DNA of 64,000 nt from CAZJWR01 sp964549765 (GTDB lineage: Bacteria; Zixibacteria; MSB-5A5; GN15; JAAZOE01): contig CAZJWR010000010.1 in the NCBI GenBank assembly GCA_964549765.1, positions 18,595 to 82,594 of the forward strand, in the 5' to 3' direction. Shown here one piece after another: positions 33,465 to 43,084 of this stretch (position 1 is the stretch's first letter; the number at the start of each line of letters is the position of its first letter). The notes beneath the pieces are model-generated. The model ran no database searches. It saw nothing but the letters and a program-made list of their open reading frames with translations, and was not told the origin of the DNA. A program made the translations under genes and the position numbers.

Positions 33465-34562
33465 ATGATAAAGAAACTGATGCTGATCTTTCTGCTGGTG
33501 GTTATTGTCGGTGCGGTTCTGTTCTTCGCCATCAACGGGTCGGCCTCGAAGGAAAACGGCGTCAAATTGGTCGCCTGCGAGAAGGGCGAGATTATCGACA
33601 AAGCTCTCGCTGTCGGCACCATCGTTCCCCGCAATGAAATCGCCGTCAAGTCCAAGATATCCGGTATCGTCAGGCGGTTGTACGCCGAGATCGGCGACAA
33701 GGTGACGGTCGACGATCCGCTCATGGATATCAAACCCGATCCGACGCCGTTGGAATACGCCGAGGCCAAACGCCAGCTCGAAATCAGCCAGGTTATGTAT
33801 GAAAACGCCAAACGGGACCTGGATCGCGCTCAATCGCTCAAAGACAAAAACCTCGTCTCCGACCAGGAATTCGAGAATGCCAAAGCCAAGTACGACGAAA
33901 TGCAACTGCGCCAGAGTCTGGCCGAGGAAAAACTGGCCCTGATCGAGAAGGGGCAGACTACTATCGCCGATCACGTCGTCGATAATGTCATCAAGGCGCC
34001 GATCGACGGCACCATTCTGGCCCGATTCGTGAATGTCGGCGACCCGGTCGTGCCGCTGACCAGCTACCAGGCGGGCACGGAACTGGTTACCCTGGCCGAC
34101 ATGTCGGATTTGATCTTCCGCGGCACGGTCGATGAAATCGACGTCGGCAAACTGCGCATCGGCATGCCGGTCGAAATCAAAGTCGGCGCCCTGCCGACCG
34201 ACAAGGTAACCGGCCAGTTAGTGAAAGTGTCTCCCAAGGCGCATAAGGACGAAGGTTCGACGGTGTTCGACGTCGAAATCGATCTGGCCGATGTCGGCGA
34301 CGCCAAACTGCGCGCCGGATATTCGGCCAACGCTGATATCATTATCACCAAGAAAGAAAAGATTCTGCTCGTTCCGGAACGGCTGGTCACGTTTGCTAAT
34401 GATTCCTCTTTTGTGGAAATCCAGGACAGCCTGGGTGTTATCACCAGAATCCCGGTCGAAACCGGCTTATCCGATGGCATCAAGATCGAAATCACTGACG
34501 GCCTGTCCGAGGGCCAGATGCTGGTGGAACGCCCGCCGAAGGAAATCACCGGAGAACTTTGA
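33465..34562 (+). CDS. MacA-like periplasmic adaptor (HlyD family)
   Basis: The 365-residue protein has one N-terminal transmembrane helix (residues 5-22, LILLLVVIVGAVLFFAI type). A biotinyl-lipoyl-like half follows (VAVKSKISGIVRRLYAEIGDKVTVDDPL), then a coiled-coil hairpin (about 95-165, AKRQLEISQVMYENAKRDLDRA), the second half-motif VIKAPIDGTILARFVNVGDPV, and a membrane-proximal beta barrel. It would connect the inner-membrane ABC parts to an outer-membrane channel. It shares a stop/start overlap with the first permease gene and leads a four-gene operon. Confidence 0.88.
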   Translation: MIKKLMLIFLLVVIVGAVLFFAINGSASKENGVKLVACEKGEIIDKALAVGTIVPRNEIAVKSKISGIVRRLYAEIGDKVTVDDPLMDIKPDPTPLEYAEAKRQLEISQVMYENAKRDLDRAQSLKDKNLVSDQEFENAKAKYDEMQLRQSLAEEKLALIEKGQTTIADHVVDNVIKAPIDGTILARFVNVGDPVVPLTSYQAGTELVTLADMSDLIFRGTVDEIDVGKLRIGMPVEIKVGALPTDKVTGQLVKVSPKAHKDEGSTVFDVEIDLADVGDAKLRAGYSANADIIITKKEKILLVPERLVTFANDSSFVEIQDSLGVITRIPVETGLSDGIKIEITDGLSEGQMLVERPPKEITGEL

Positions 34563-35797
34563 TGCTACCGTTTCTTTCCGTCAAGCAATTCTTCCGGGAT
34601 ATGCGCAGTCAGAAGCTGCGCACGCTGCTGACCATGTTCGGTATCATGTGGGGCACGATCTCGATTGTGCTTCTGATGGCGTTCGGTACCGGGCTCCAGG
34701 AATACCAGATCAAGCAGTTTCGCGGATTGGGTGAGCATATCACTATTGTCTGGGGCGGGCGGACCTCGGTTCCGTGGCAGGGTTTTCCCCGGGGGCGGAG
34801 GGTTGCCATCACCGAGGAAGACGTCGCCAACATCAAGAGAAGCGTTTCGGGCATCAAGCGGATTTCTCCGGAGTTCACGGTATACAACGCCATGCTCAAA
34901 TCCAAGCGAAACAACATGCTGGTCCGGGTATCGGGAGTCTGGCCCGAATTTGCCGAAATGCGGAATCTGATCCCCCAAATGGGCGGCCGCTTCATCAACG
35001 AAAACGACATGGAAGAAAAACGACGGGCGATTTTTATCGGGGATGAACTGGGAGAGAAACTGTTCCCCGGCGAGGATCCCGTCGGGCAGACGGTGCAGGT
35101 CAATGGAGTACCGTTCGTCGTGGTCGGGGTAATGATATCCAAAGACCAGAACAGCAGTTACGGCGGGCGGGATACTCGAAGTGCAGCCATTCCGGCGACG
35201 ACCTTTCACAGCATGTATTCCCGCCGCTACGTCAACAACGTTGTCTTCCAGGCTTCCAGCGATGCCGCCATGCCCACCGCAGTCAAAGGTTTTTATCGTT
35301 ATATGGCGGCTAAATATACGTTCAATCCCGACGACAAAGAAGCCCTGATGATCTGGGATACGACCGAGGGATTCAAGATGTTCAATATGATCTTTTTGGC
35401 GTTCCGGCTCCTGCTGGTTGGGATCGGCTGCATGACGCTTATAACCGGCGGTATCGGCGTGACCAATATCATGAACGTCGTTCTCGAAGAGCGGACGAAG
35501 GAGATCGGGATAAAAATGGCCTTGGGCGCCAAGAAGGCGACCATCATGATGCAATTTTTGTTCGAGACGGTGTTGCTGACTTTCCTCGGCGGTGCCATCG
35601 GGTTCGGCCTGGCTATGCTGATCGTTGAGTTGTTCCCCATGCTCAATCTGACCGAACATCTGGGGACGCCGACGATCCATATGACGGAATCACTGGCGGC
35701 GGTCGCCCTGCTGGTGATAGTCGCCTTTCTCGCCGGCTTTTTCCCGGCCCGCCGGGCGGCGAATTTGGAGCCGGTGAAAGCCCTGAAGCTGTTTTAG
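34562..35797 (+). CDS. MacB-like ABC permease, first copy
   Basis: The 411-residue protein (ATG 34562, GGAGAA upstream) has an N-terminal helix (LRTLLTMFGIMWGTISIVLLMAFGTG), a MacB periplasmic core domain (about 50-275) and a C-terminal FtsX core. That core has three helices and the signature GGIGVTNIMNVVLEERTKEIGIKMALGA. It lacks an ATPase domain; the ATPase is the separate gene at 37100. It belongs to the mechanotransmission ABC class (MacB/LolC type), which drives export or lipoprotein release from the outer leaf instead of importing. Confidence 0.9.
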   Translation: MLPFLSVKQFFRDMRSQKLRTLLTMFGIMWGTISIVLLMAFGTGLQEYQIKQFRGLGEHITIVWGGRTSVPWQGFPRGRRVAITEEDVANIKRSVSGIKRISPEFTVYNAMLKSKRNNMLVRVSGVWPEFAEMRNLIPQMGGRFINENDMEEKRRAIFIGDELGEKLFPGEDPVGQTVQVNGVPFVVVGVMISKDQNSSYGGRDTRSAAIPATTFHSMYSRRYVNNVVFQASSDAAMPTAVKGFYRYMAAKYTFNPDDKEALMIWDTTEGFKMFNMIFLAFRLLLVGIGCMTLITGGIGVTNIMNVVLEERTKEIGIKMALGAKKATIMMQFLFETVLLTFLGGAIGFGLAMLIVELFPMLNLTEHLGTPTIHMTESLAAVALLVIVAFLAGFFPARRAANLEPVKALKLF

Positions 35798-35804
35798 GAA
35801 ACGT

Positions 35805-37064
35805 ATGAGTCCGACTGTCATATATAATGTGTTCAAGCGGGATTTTAAAAGCCAGCGCAAGCGGATGCTTTTGACGCTGGTAGCCATCCTGTGGGGAACG
35901 CTCTCGATCATGCTGCTTTTGGCCTTCGGCGAAGGTATGAAACGCCAGCTCAATATCAACACGAAGGGGTTGGGCGAGGGCATCGTTATCCTCTGGGGCG
36001 GCCAGACCTCCAAACCGTATGCCGGATTCGGCAAGGGACGGCGCATCCCGCTTCATCCCGAAGACGTCGAGTATCTGCAGAGCCGCATGCCGGAGCTGGA
36101 GACCGTTGTGGGCGAATACATCCGATGGGGGGCGCCGGTGCGTTACGGCAAAACCATCATCAACGAGCGCATCAACGGTATCTATCCCGAACACCAGAGT
36201 CTTCGGAACTTCATTCCACAGATGGGCGGCCGCATGATCGATCAACTCGATATGCAGCATAAACGCCGGGTGGCGTTTTTGGGTACGCGGCTCAAAGACC
36301 GGCTGTTCGGCGAGGATACGCCGGCCAATAAGGTCGTGGGGAAGATCATTTATCTCTATGATTGGCCGTTTACCGTGGTCGGGGTCATGAAGCACAAGAT
36401 GCAGATGAGCTCGTATCAGGGCCGGGACGAGGACGTCGTCGCCATCCCGGCCAGCACGTTTCACACGCTTCTCGGCGACCCTTATCTGGACAACATGATT
36501 TACAAGCCGCGCGATCTCAGCGACATGAAATCGGTCGAAAAACGGGTGTTTGAAGTCATGGGAGCCAAGTACAAATTCGATCCGACCGACGATCGCGCTT
36601 TGAGCACGTGGGATGTTGTCGAGGAGACCAAGGTGACCAATACGGTCTTGGTCGGCGTCCAAATTTTCCTGGGAATCATCGGCGCATTGACGTTGTTGAT
36701 CGCGGCCGTGGGCGTGGCCAATATCATGTATGTGTCGATCCGGGAACGCACCCGCGAGATCGGCGTCAAGATGGCGGTCGGCGCCCGCCGCATCTATATC
36801 GTCATGCAATTCATCATCGAAGCCCTGGGGATCACCTTTTTGGGCGGAGCGTTGGGGATGGCGCTGGCATATATCTTCACTGAAGTCTATAAGCTGGTTC
36901 CCATCGAGTCTGAAGCCCTGACCTTCTGGGGCAAACCGACCGTTTCGCTGGAAATCGGCGTCATCGTAACCATCATTTTGGGTATTTTGGGATTTCTGGC
37001 GGGATTTTTCCCGGCCCTCAAGGCCGCCTCGGTCAATCCCACCGAGGCGCTGCGGTATGAGTAA
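35805..37064 (+). CDS. MacB-like ABC permease, second copy
   Basis: The 419-residue protein repeats the layout of its neighbour: first helix (LLTLVAILWGTLSIMLLLAFGEG), MacB core, and FtsX core with AVGVANIMYVSIRERTREIGVKMAVGA. It starts 7 bases after the first permease. The two differ throughout, so this is an old duplication and they most likely form a heterodimer sharing the single ATPase. Confidence 0.9.
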   Translation: MSPTVIYNVFKRDFKSQRKRMLLTLVAILWGTLSIMLLLAFGEGMKRQLNINTKGLGEGIVILWGGQTSKPYAGFGKGRRIPLHPEDVEYLQSRMPELETVVGEYIRWGAPVRYGKTIINERINGIYPEHQSLRNFIPQMGGRMIDQLDMQHKRRVAFLGTRLKDRLFGEDTPANKVVGKIIYLYDWPFTVVGVMKHKMQMSSYQGRDEDVVAIPASTFHTLLGDPYLDNMIYKPRDLSDMKSVEKRVFEVMGAKYKFDPTDDRALSTWDVVEETKVTNTVLVGVQIFLGIIGALTLLIAAVGVANIMYVSIRERTREIGVKMAVGARRIYIVMQFIIEALGITFLGGALGMALAYIFTEVYKLVPIESEALTFWGKPTVSLEIGVIVTIILGILGFLAGFFPALKAASVNPTEALRYE

Positions 37065-37099
37065 TACATCGACTGGAGACACATAAGGCAGGTTCGACC

Positions 37100-37816
<717 letters not shown>

Positions 37817-37883
37817 TCGTGCGGCTGTTTTCGAACCAGGCGCATTGTCAGTGTTAAAAACCCCACTTGATTAGCCTTTCTCT

Positions 37884-37919
37884 GCCGGCCGTCCGTTCCC
37901 CACCCGGGCGGCTTTTTTT
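37884..37919 (+). terminator. Rho-independent terminator after the MacAB-like operon
   Basis: GCCGGCCG and CGGGCGGC pair in an 8-bp stem with one G-G mismatch around a 13-base loop, followed by seven T. It lies about 70 bases after the ATPase stop. Confidence 0.6.
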
Positions 37920-38087
37920 GGGCAAAAATGGCGAGGCAGGCGTCCCGCAGCTTTTCTTCATCGATAGTATGATTGTATTGGCATTTGCGGCGTCTTTTGT
38001 ATATAATGGACAAAAGGGTCTTTTCAGGCCCGACGTCAATTGGGGTTTTCGGAGGTTAAATTACATCGTTTATCGCGGAGTTTTTCC

Positions 38088-39599
38088 ATGACCATGATAT
38101 CGAAGTTCTTTGCGATGGCGGTGGCCATTGTACTTATCCTGGTGGCCACCTTGTTCGTCTCGTGCTCCAAATCAGGCACGGGCGGCGTCGACGTTGACGA
38201 TGATTCCTATCCGGGCGATATTCTCGATCTGCGGGTGCAGTCAGTTGGTCCCACGTCGGTCACCCTGGCGTGGACGGCGCCGGGCAACGACGACACGATC
38301 GGCACCGTCTCGGCGTACGACATGCGCTATTCCGATTCGATGATTACCTACCTGAACTGGGATTCGGCCCAGATCCTGACCGGCGAGCCCCAGCCGAGTC
38401 CGTACGGGTCGACCGATACCATGCGGATTACCGGCTTAATGACTGATTCGACGTATTTCTTTGCGCTCAAGGCCCAAAATGCCCGGGGGGCGTGGTCGTG
38501 GATATCCAACAGCGTATCGGCCATGTGTTTCGATGATTTCGTCGTGGATTTTCCCGATGCACATCTGGATTCGGTCATCCGGGGTATCATCAGCAAACCG
38601 ACCGGGGACTTGCATCGATCCGATCTGCTGCCTATAGGATTCATTGCTGCCAATGAGGCTTCTATCACTGACCTGTCCGGCTTGGAATACTGTATCAATC
38701 TGCAGACGCTATATGTGTCCGGCAATTCGATCACCAGTCTCGCGCCGCTCGCAGGGCTCGACAAAATGAGGAGCATCCAGGCCATAGGCAACGCCATTAC
38801 CGATATCGATACTTTGGCTGCCTTGACGGATCTCGAGCAACTATATCTCCGCAACAACCAGATCACCGACATTTCGGCTATGGCAGGTATGAGCAAACTA
38901 CAAGATGTGAATCTCGAAGGCAACGACATCGCAGACATCGCCGCGCTGGCGGGCAAACCCGATATGGTGATGCTTAATCTGGGATATAACAGCATTACAG
39001 ATATAAGCGTTTTGGCGGGCATGACCGAACTCACCACGCTGAGCCTTGCCTCCAACCAGATTACAAATATTTCGGCATTGAGCGGCATGACCAAGATGAT
39101 CTCGCTGGATCTCTATAATAACGGTATAACCGATATCATGCCGCTGGCCGCCATGACCGATCTTGAAGTGCTCAATGTCTGGGACAACAATATCACCGAC
39201 ATCAGCGCGCTTTCCGGCATGACAAAACTGCAGCGGCTGTATATGGTCGGCAATCAGATCGACGACATCAGCCCGCTGACCAATCTCACGAGTATCCAAC
39301 AACTGCTTTTCTCCGATAATCCGGTCTCGAATATCTCAGTCCTGTCGAACTTGACCCTGGTCAATTATCTGCAGGCGCAATTCTGTCAGATCGTCGATAT
39401 TTCGTCGCTGGAGAATCTCGACAGCCTCGATAACGTGGTGTTGAGTCTCAATCAGATCGTCGATATCACGCCGCTGTACAATAATACCGGGATCGACAGC
39501 AGCGACGTTGTATATCTCATCGGCAATCCGCTGTCGCAGCAGTCTATTGACTATATCGATTCCTTAACCGCCCGGGGCGTCGAGGTTCATTTTCAGTAG
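38088..39599 (+). CDS. Lipoprotein with FN3 domain and SDS22-like leucine-rich repeats
   Basis: From ATG 38088 (GCGGAG, 7-base spacer) the product has 503 residues. The lipobox LFVSC (Cys near 26) marks a lipoprotein. Residues 40-150 are a fibronectin type III domain (VQSVGPTSVTLAWTAPGND ... TDSTYFFALKAQN). Next comes a helical cap (VDFPDAHLDSVIRGII) and about 13 internalin-type 22-residue LRRs with the pattern L-x-x-L-x-L-x-x-N-x-I-T-D-I-s-x-L-a-g. Such proteins usually bind other proteins or peptidoglycan at the surface; the ligand is unknown. The repeats are part of the coding sequence, not a DNA repeat array. Confidence 0.85.
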   Translation: MTMISKFFAMAVAIVLILVATLFVSCSKSGTGGVDVDDDSYPGDILDLRVQSVGPTSVTLAWTAPGNDDTIGTVSAYDMRYSDSMITYLNWDSAQILTGEPQPSPYGSTDTMRITGLMTDSTYFFALKAQNARGAWSWISNSVSAMCFDDFVVDFPDAHLDSVIRGIISKPTGDLHRSDLLPIGFIAANEASITDLSGLEYCINLQTLYVSGNSITSLAPLAGLDKMRSIQAIGNAITDIDTLAALTDLEQLYLRNNQITDISAMAGMSKLQDVNLEGNDIADIAALAGKPDMVMLNLGYNSITDISVLAGMTELTTLSLASNQITNISALSGMTKMISLDLYNNGITDIMPLAAMTDLEVLNVWDNNITDISALSGMTKLQRLYMVGNQIDDISPLTNLTSIQQLLFSDNPVSNISVLSNLTLVNYLQAQFCQIVDISSLENLDSLDNVVLSLNQIVDITPLYNNTGIDSSDVVYLIGNPLSQQSIDYIDSLTARGVEVHFQ

Positions 39600-39748
39600 A
39601 CGATTTGTACGATTCTCGATACGGGGTTTAAAGGCCCCTCGTTGTTAATCGGTGAGAGGGGTATCGACCCAATCGGTGATGATTATGCCAACGTAGGACG
39701 GCGAAATTTGCGCTGTCTTTTCTGCTCTTTATCGAATACATTACCTTC

Positions 39749-40414
39749 ATGTCCAATGACAAATCTATACCGGATGATAATTCCGATATCGTACTGGAAT
39801 CTATCGCCCGGCGGGGAACGACATTCCTGCTGTCCTTTTCCGACGGCTATCAAATCCGCGCCACCAAGGGCGTCGTCGACCGCTTCCGGCTGGTCGAGGG
39901 GGCGACGTTTTCATCGGAAACATACGCCGAACTCGAGCGGATTCTGGAATGGGAATGGGCGTATTACACGGCCGAATCGATGCTGGCGCGGCGGCCGTAT
40001 TCGGTCGGCGAATTCAAGCAGCGGCTTCGCCACAAGGATATTTCGGATGAACGTATCCGGAGAATCGTCCGGGATTTCCGCGAACGAGGTTTCCTGAACG
40101 ACTATGAATACGCGCTAACGCGGGCGCGGTCACTCGTTGCCCGGAAACCTGCGGGGCGGGGATTTCTTGTCGCGTGGCTGCGTAAGCGGCTGGTGCCGCG
40201 CGAGGTCGTGGAAAAAACCGTTGACGAACTGCTGGCGGACGTAGATGAGGTGGAAACGGCCGTGGAACTGCTGAATCGGAAGCGGTCGAGCCTGGCCAAG
40301 TTTGACCTTGAAACGGCACGGCGGAAAGCATATACTTACCTTTCACGCCGGGCGATATCGTACGGCGCGGCCAGAGAGGCTTTTGAAAAAGTGTTCGGGA
40401 AATCGTCCGACTAA
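39749..40414 (+). CDS. recX: RecX family regulator of RecA
   Basis: The 221-residue protein has three three-helix RecX repeats after a 60-residue start: YYTAESMLARRPYSVGEFKQRLRHKDISDERIRRIVRDFRERGFLNDYEYA is repeat 1, followed by RGFLVAWLRKRLVPREVVEKTV and RKAYTYLSRRAISYGAAREAF. RecX binds inside the RecA filament groove and limits recombination. It usually follows recA; here it instead precedes alaS by 6 bases and is probably co-transcribed with it, an arrangement also common in RecX-AlaS pairs. Confidence 0.88.
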   Translation: MSNDKSIPDDNSDIVLESIARRGTTFLLSFSDGYQIRATKGVVDRFRLVEGATFSSETYAELERILEWEWAYYTAESMLARRPYSVGEFKQRLRHKDISDERIRRIVRDFRERGFLNDYEYALTRARSLVARKPAGRGFLVAWLRKRLVPREVVEKTVDELLADVDEVETAVELLNRKRSSLAKFDLETARRKAYTYLSRRAISYGAAREAFEKVFGKSSD

Positions 40415-40417
40415 AAC

Positions 40418-40424
40418 GAGGTGA
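40418..40424 (+). promoter_or_regulatory. Strong Shine-Dalgarno (GAGGTGA) placed before an ATC codon
   Basis: The only strong ribosome site before alaS is GAGGTGA. Its GTG is in frame and could be the start codon, but then the ribosome site would be lost. With 5-base spacing it instead points to ATC at 40430, whose codon aligns with the usual first Met of AlaRS (I-K-S-T-D-I-R-Q against M-S-K-S-T-A-E-I-R-Q in E. coli). Confidence 0.45.
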
Positions 40425-43072
40425 CAGCCATCAAGAGCACTGACATTCGACAATCGTTCATAGATTTTTTCGTGGAACGCGACCATTCGCACCAGCCGTC
40501 GTCGCCGGTGATCCCCCTCGACGACCCCACCCTGCTTTTCACTAACGCCGGGATGAATCAGTTCAAGGACGTGTTCACCGGGCGGCGCAAGGTATCCTAC
40601 AAGCGGGCGGTCAGTTCGCAGAAATGCATCCGGGCGGGCGGCAAACACAACGACTTGGAAAACGTCGGCGACACCTGGCACCATACCTTCTTCGAGATGC
40701 TCGGCAATTTTTCGTTCGGCGACTATTTCAAGGAAGAGGCAATTGTATATGCGTGGGAATGGGTGACCAAGACGCTCGGTTTGCCCAAGGATAAACTATA
40801 TGCGACGGTCTACACCGACGACGACGAGGCATTCGATCTCTGGGAAAAGATCGCGCCGGAGTTGAAAAACGGCCGTGTGCTCCGGTTCGGCAAAAAGGAT
40901 AATTACTGGTCGATGGGCGACGTCGGGCCCTGCGGGCCCTGCTCGGAGATTCATCTGGATCGCGGCGAGCAATTATCTAAAAGCGATCCTGATGCCTGGA
41001 TTAATACCGACAACGAGCGTTATGTCGAAATCTGGAACTTGGTATTCATGCAGTATGACCAGACCCCGGACGGCCAAGTTGTTCCGCTCCCAAAGCCGTC
41101 GGTCGATACCGGCGCGGGATTGGAGCGGATCACGGCGGCGATACAGGGTGTCGATTCCGACTACGAGACCGACCTGTTCAAACCGCTGACGGCGCTGGTG
41201 ACCGATCTCACCGGCGTCAAATACGATCCCGGCCCAGAGGGATTATCGCATCGGGTGCTGGCCGATCATGTGCGGTCGCTGACGTTCGCATTGGCCGACG
41301 GCGGCGGGCTATCCAACGAGGGGCGCGGGTATGTTTTGCGGCGTATACTCCGCCGGGCGGCGCGCCACGGCCGGTTGCTGGGGTACAAGGATCCGATAAT
41401 CTATCGGCTTGTCCCGGCTTTGGTCGATATCATGGGCGGCTATTTCACCGAACTGCGCAAGAAGCAAAAGCATATCGAGGCGGTGATCAAGACCGAGGAA
41501 GAGCGGTTCGGGGAACTTTTGGATACCGGCTTGCAGTTATTCGCCAACGTCGAAAAGCGCGTTCGTGCATCGGGGTCGGACACGATTCCCGGCGAGGATA
41601 TTTTCAAGCTGTATGACACGTATGGATTCCCCGTCGATATGACGGCGATCATGGCCCACGAAGCCGGTTTGAAGATCGATATGGAGGGGTTCGACAAGCA
41701 CATGTCGGCCCAGCAGGAGCAATCGCGGGCAGGGGCGAATTTCTCAGATACTTCATCGCTCTATATGATAGGACTAATTCGAAGATTGGAGGAGATGTTT
41801 GACTCTGAAACTCCGACGGTCTTTGTAGGGCATAAAGAAGAACCGGCTTTTGAAATAACAACGGAATGCTTAATGACGACAAAAGGTGAGGATGCGGACG
41901 ATGTCGCGGCCTTGCTAAAAGAGACTCCCTTTTATGTCGAATCAGGCGGACAAGTAGGCGATTATGGTATCATAGAGTCTGGAAATAATAAAATGGTCGT
42001 TACCCGAGTTATGAATCATCAAGGGCAAGTGATTCATATCGGATATATGGAGTCAGGCGACCATAAGCAGCTGAGGGGGCGTGTTGTCGTCCGCATCGAT
42101 GAAAAACGCCGATGGGATATTATGCGCAATCATACCGCGACGCATCTGCTGCATAAGGTGCTGCGCATGGTGCTCGGCGAACATGTCAAGCAATCAGGAT
42201 CATTGGTGGAAGCGGATCGTCTGCGATTCGATTTTGCGCATTTTCAAGCCATGAAGCCGGAACAGATCGCCGAGATAGAACGAATCGTTAACGAGAAAAT
42301 CCTCGAAGCTATCCCGGTAACTACAGAAATTAAAAAGACCGAAGAGGCGATGAAATCCGGCGCGATGGCGCTATTCGGCGAAAAGTACAGCGATACGGTG
42401 CGAGTGGTGTCGGTCGACGATTTTTCCAAGGAACTATGCGGCGGCACGCACGTGACCAACACCGCACAGATCGGGTCATTCTTGATCACAGAGGAATCGG
42501 CAATCGCATCGGGCGTGCGCCGAATCGAGGCCGTGACCGGACGGATGGCTTCGGAAATCGGCCGCCGAAATAAATCCACAGCAGATGAAATCGGCACAAT
42601 GCTGAATGTGCCGGCCGATCAGATCGTGGAGGCAGTCAGAAAAATCACGATAATCGTGGCCGACCTCCAGAAGGAAAACAAAAAGCTTAAAGTCGAACGG
42701 TTTTCGGGCGGCTCGAAATCGATCGGGTGGATGGAAACGGTCGGCGCGATCCAGTTCAATCACCATGATTTCGGCGAAACCGATCCGGAATCGGCGGCCG
42801 GATGGGTGGATGCGTTCAAGAGCATGCCGAACCCGGCTATCGCGATGGCCGTGGGTATTATCAACGGCAAACGGACATTTATGGCGGCAGCGTCCAAAGC
42901 CGCCGTGGAATCGGGCATCGATACCGGCAAGCTGTTCGGGGAATTGATCCGCAAGATCGGCGGACGCGGCGGCGGCAAGGCCGATTTCGCCCGGGGCGGA
43001 TTGCCCGATGACCTCAGCTACGACGACTTGGTGGCGAAAGTCAGGGACCGGATCAAGCGCGTGCAAGAATAG
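40421..43072 (+). CDS. alaS: Alanyl-tRNA synthetase
   Basis: The 883-residue enzyme charges tRNA-Ala. Class II catalytic motifs are seen at the start (LLFTNAGMNQFKDVFTG, RAVSSQKCIRAGGKHNDLENVG, DTGAGLERI), then the anticodon-independent tRNA helices, the editing domain (NHTATHLLHKVLRMVLG, zinc His residues) and the CGGTHV motif. The C-terminal DHHA1-like domain ends with GGRGGGKADFARGG. The start is GTG 40421 or possibly ATC 40430. Residues about 440-555 are encoded by clearly more AT-rich DNA than the rest, while the protein motifs are normal. Part of a recX-alaS-GGGPS-gmhA run. Confidence 0.96.
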   Translation: MTAIKSTDIRQSFIDFFVERDHSHQPSSPVIPLDDPTLLFTNAGMNQFKDVFTGRRKVSYKRAVSSQKCIRAGGKHNDLENVGDTWHHTFFEMLGNFSFGDYFKEEAIVYAWEWVTKTLGLPKDKLYATVYTDDDEAFDLWEKIAPELKNGRVLRFGKKDNYWSMGDVGPCGPCSEIHLDRGEQLSKSDPDAWINTDNERYVEIWNLVFMQYDQTPDGQVVPLPKPSVDTGAGLERITAAIQGVDSDYETDLFKPLTALVTDLTGVKYDPGPEGLSHRVLADHVRSLTFALADGGGLSNEGRGYVLRRILRRAARHGRLLGYKDPIIYRLVPALVDIMGGYFTELRKKQKHIEAVIKTEEERFGELLDTGLQLFANVEKRVRASGSDTIPGEDIFKLYDTYGFPVDMTAIMAHEAGLKIDMEGFDKHMSAQQEQSRAGANFSDTSSLYMIGLIRRLEEMFDSETPTVFVGHKEEPAFEITTECLMTTKGEDADDVAALLKETPFYVESGGQVGDYGIIESGNNKMVVTRVMNHQGQVIHIGYMESGDHKQLRGRVVVRIDEKRRWDIMRNHTATHLLHKVLRMVLGEHVKQSGSLVEADRLRFDFAHFQAMKPEQIAEIERIVNEKILEAIPVTTEIKKTEEAMKSGAMALFGEKYSDTVRVVSVDDFSKELCGGTHVTNTAQIGSFLITEESAIASGVRRIEAVTGRMASEIGRRNKSTADEIGTMLNVPADQIVEAVRKITIIVADLQKENKKLKVERFSGGSKSIGWMETVGAIQFNHHDFGETDPESAAGWVDAFKSMPNPAIAMAVGIINGKRTFMAAASKAAVESGIDTGKLFGELIRKIGGRGGGKADFARGGLPDDLSYDDLVAKVRDRIKRVQE

Positions 43073-43084
43073 ATAGCAGGGACG

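Noticed and set aside
35643..37082. 479-codon minus-strand frame opposite the second permease
   Set aside because: Antisense to a clear FtsX-type permease; rich in His, Arg and Gln as expected for a shadow.
38700..39590. Regular repeats suggesting a CRISPR or tandem array
   Set aside because: The period is 66 bases and in frame: these are leucine-rich repeats of the lipoprotein.
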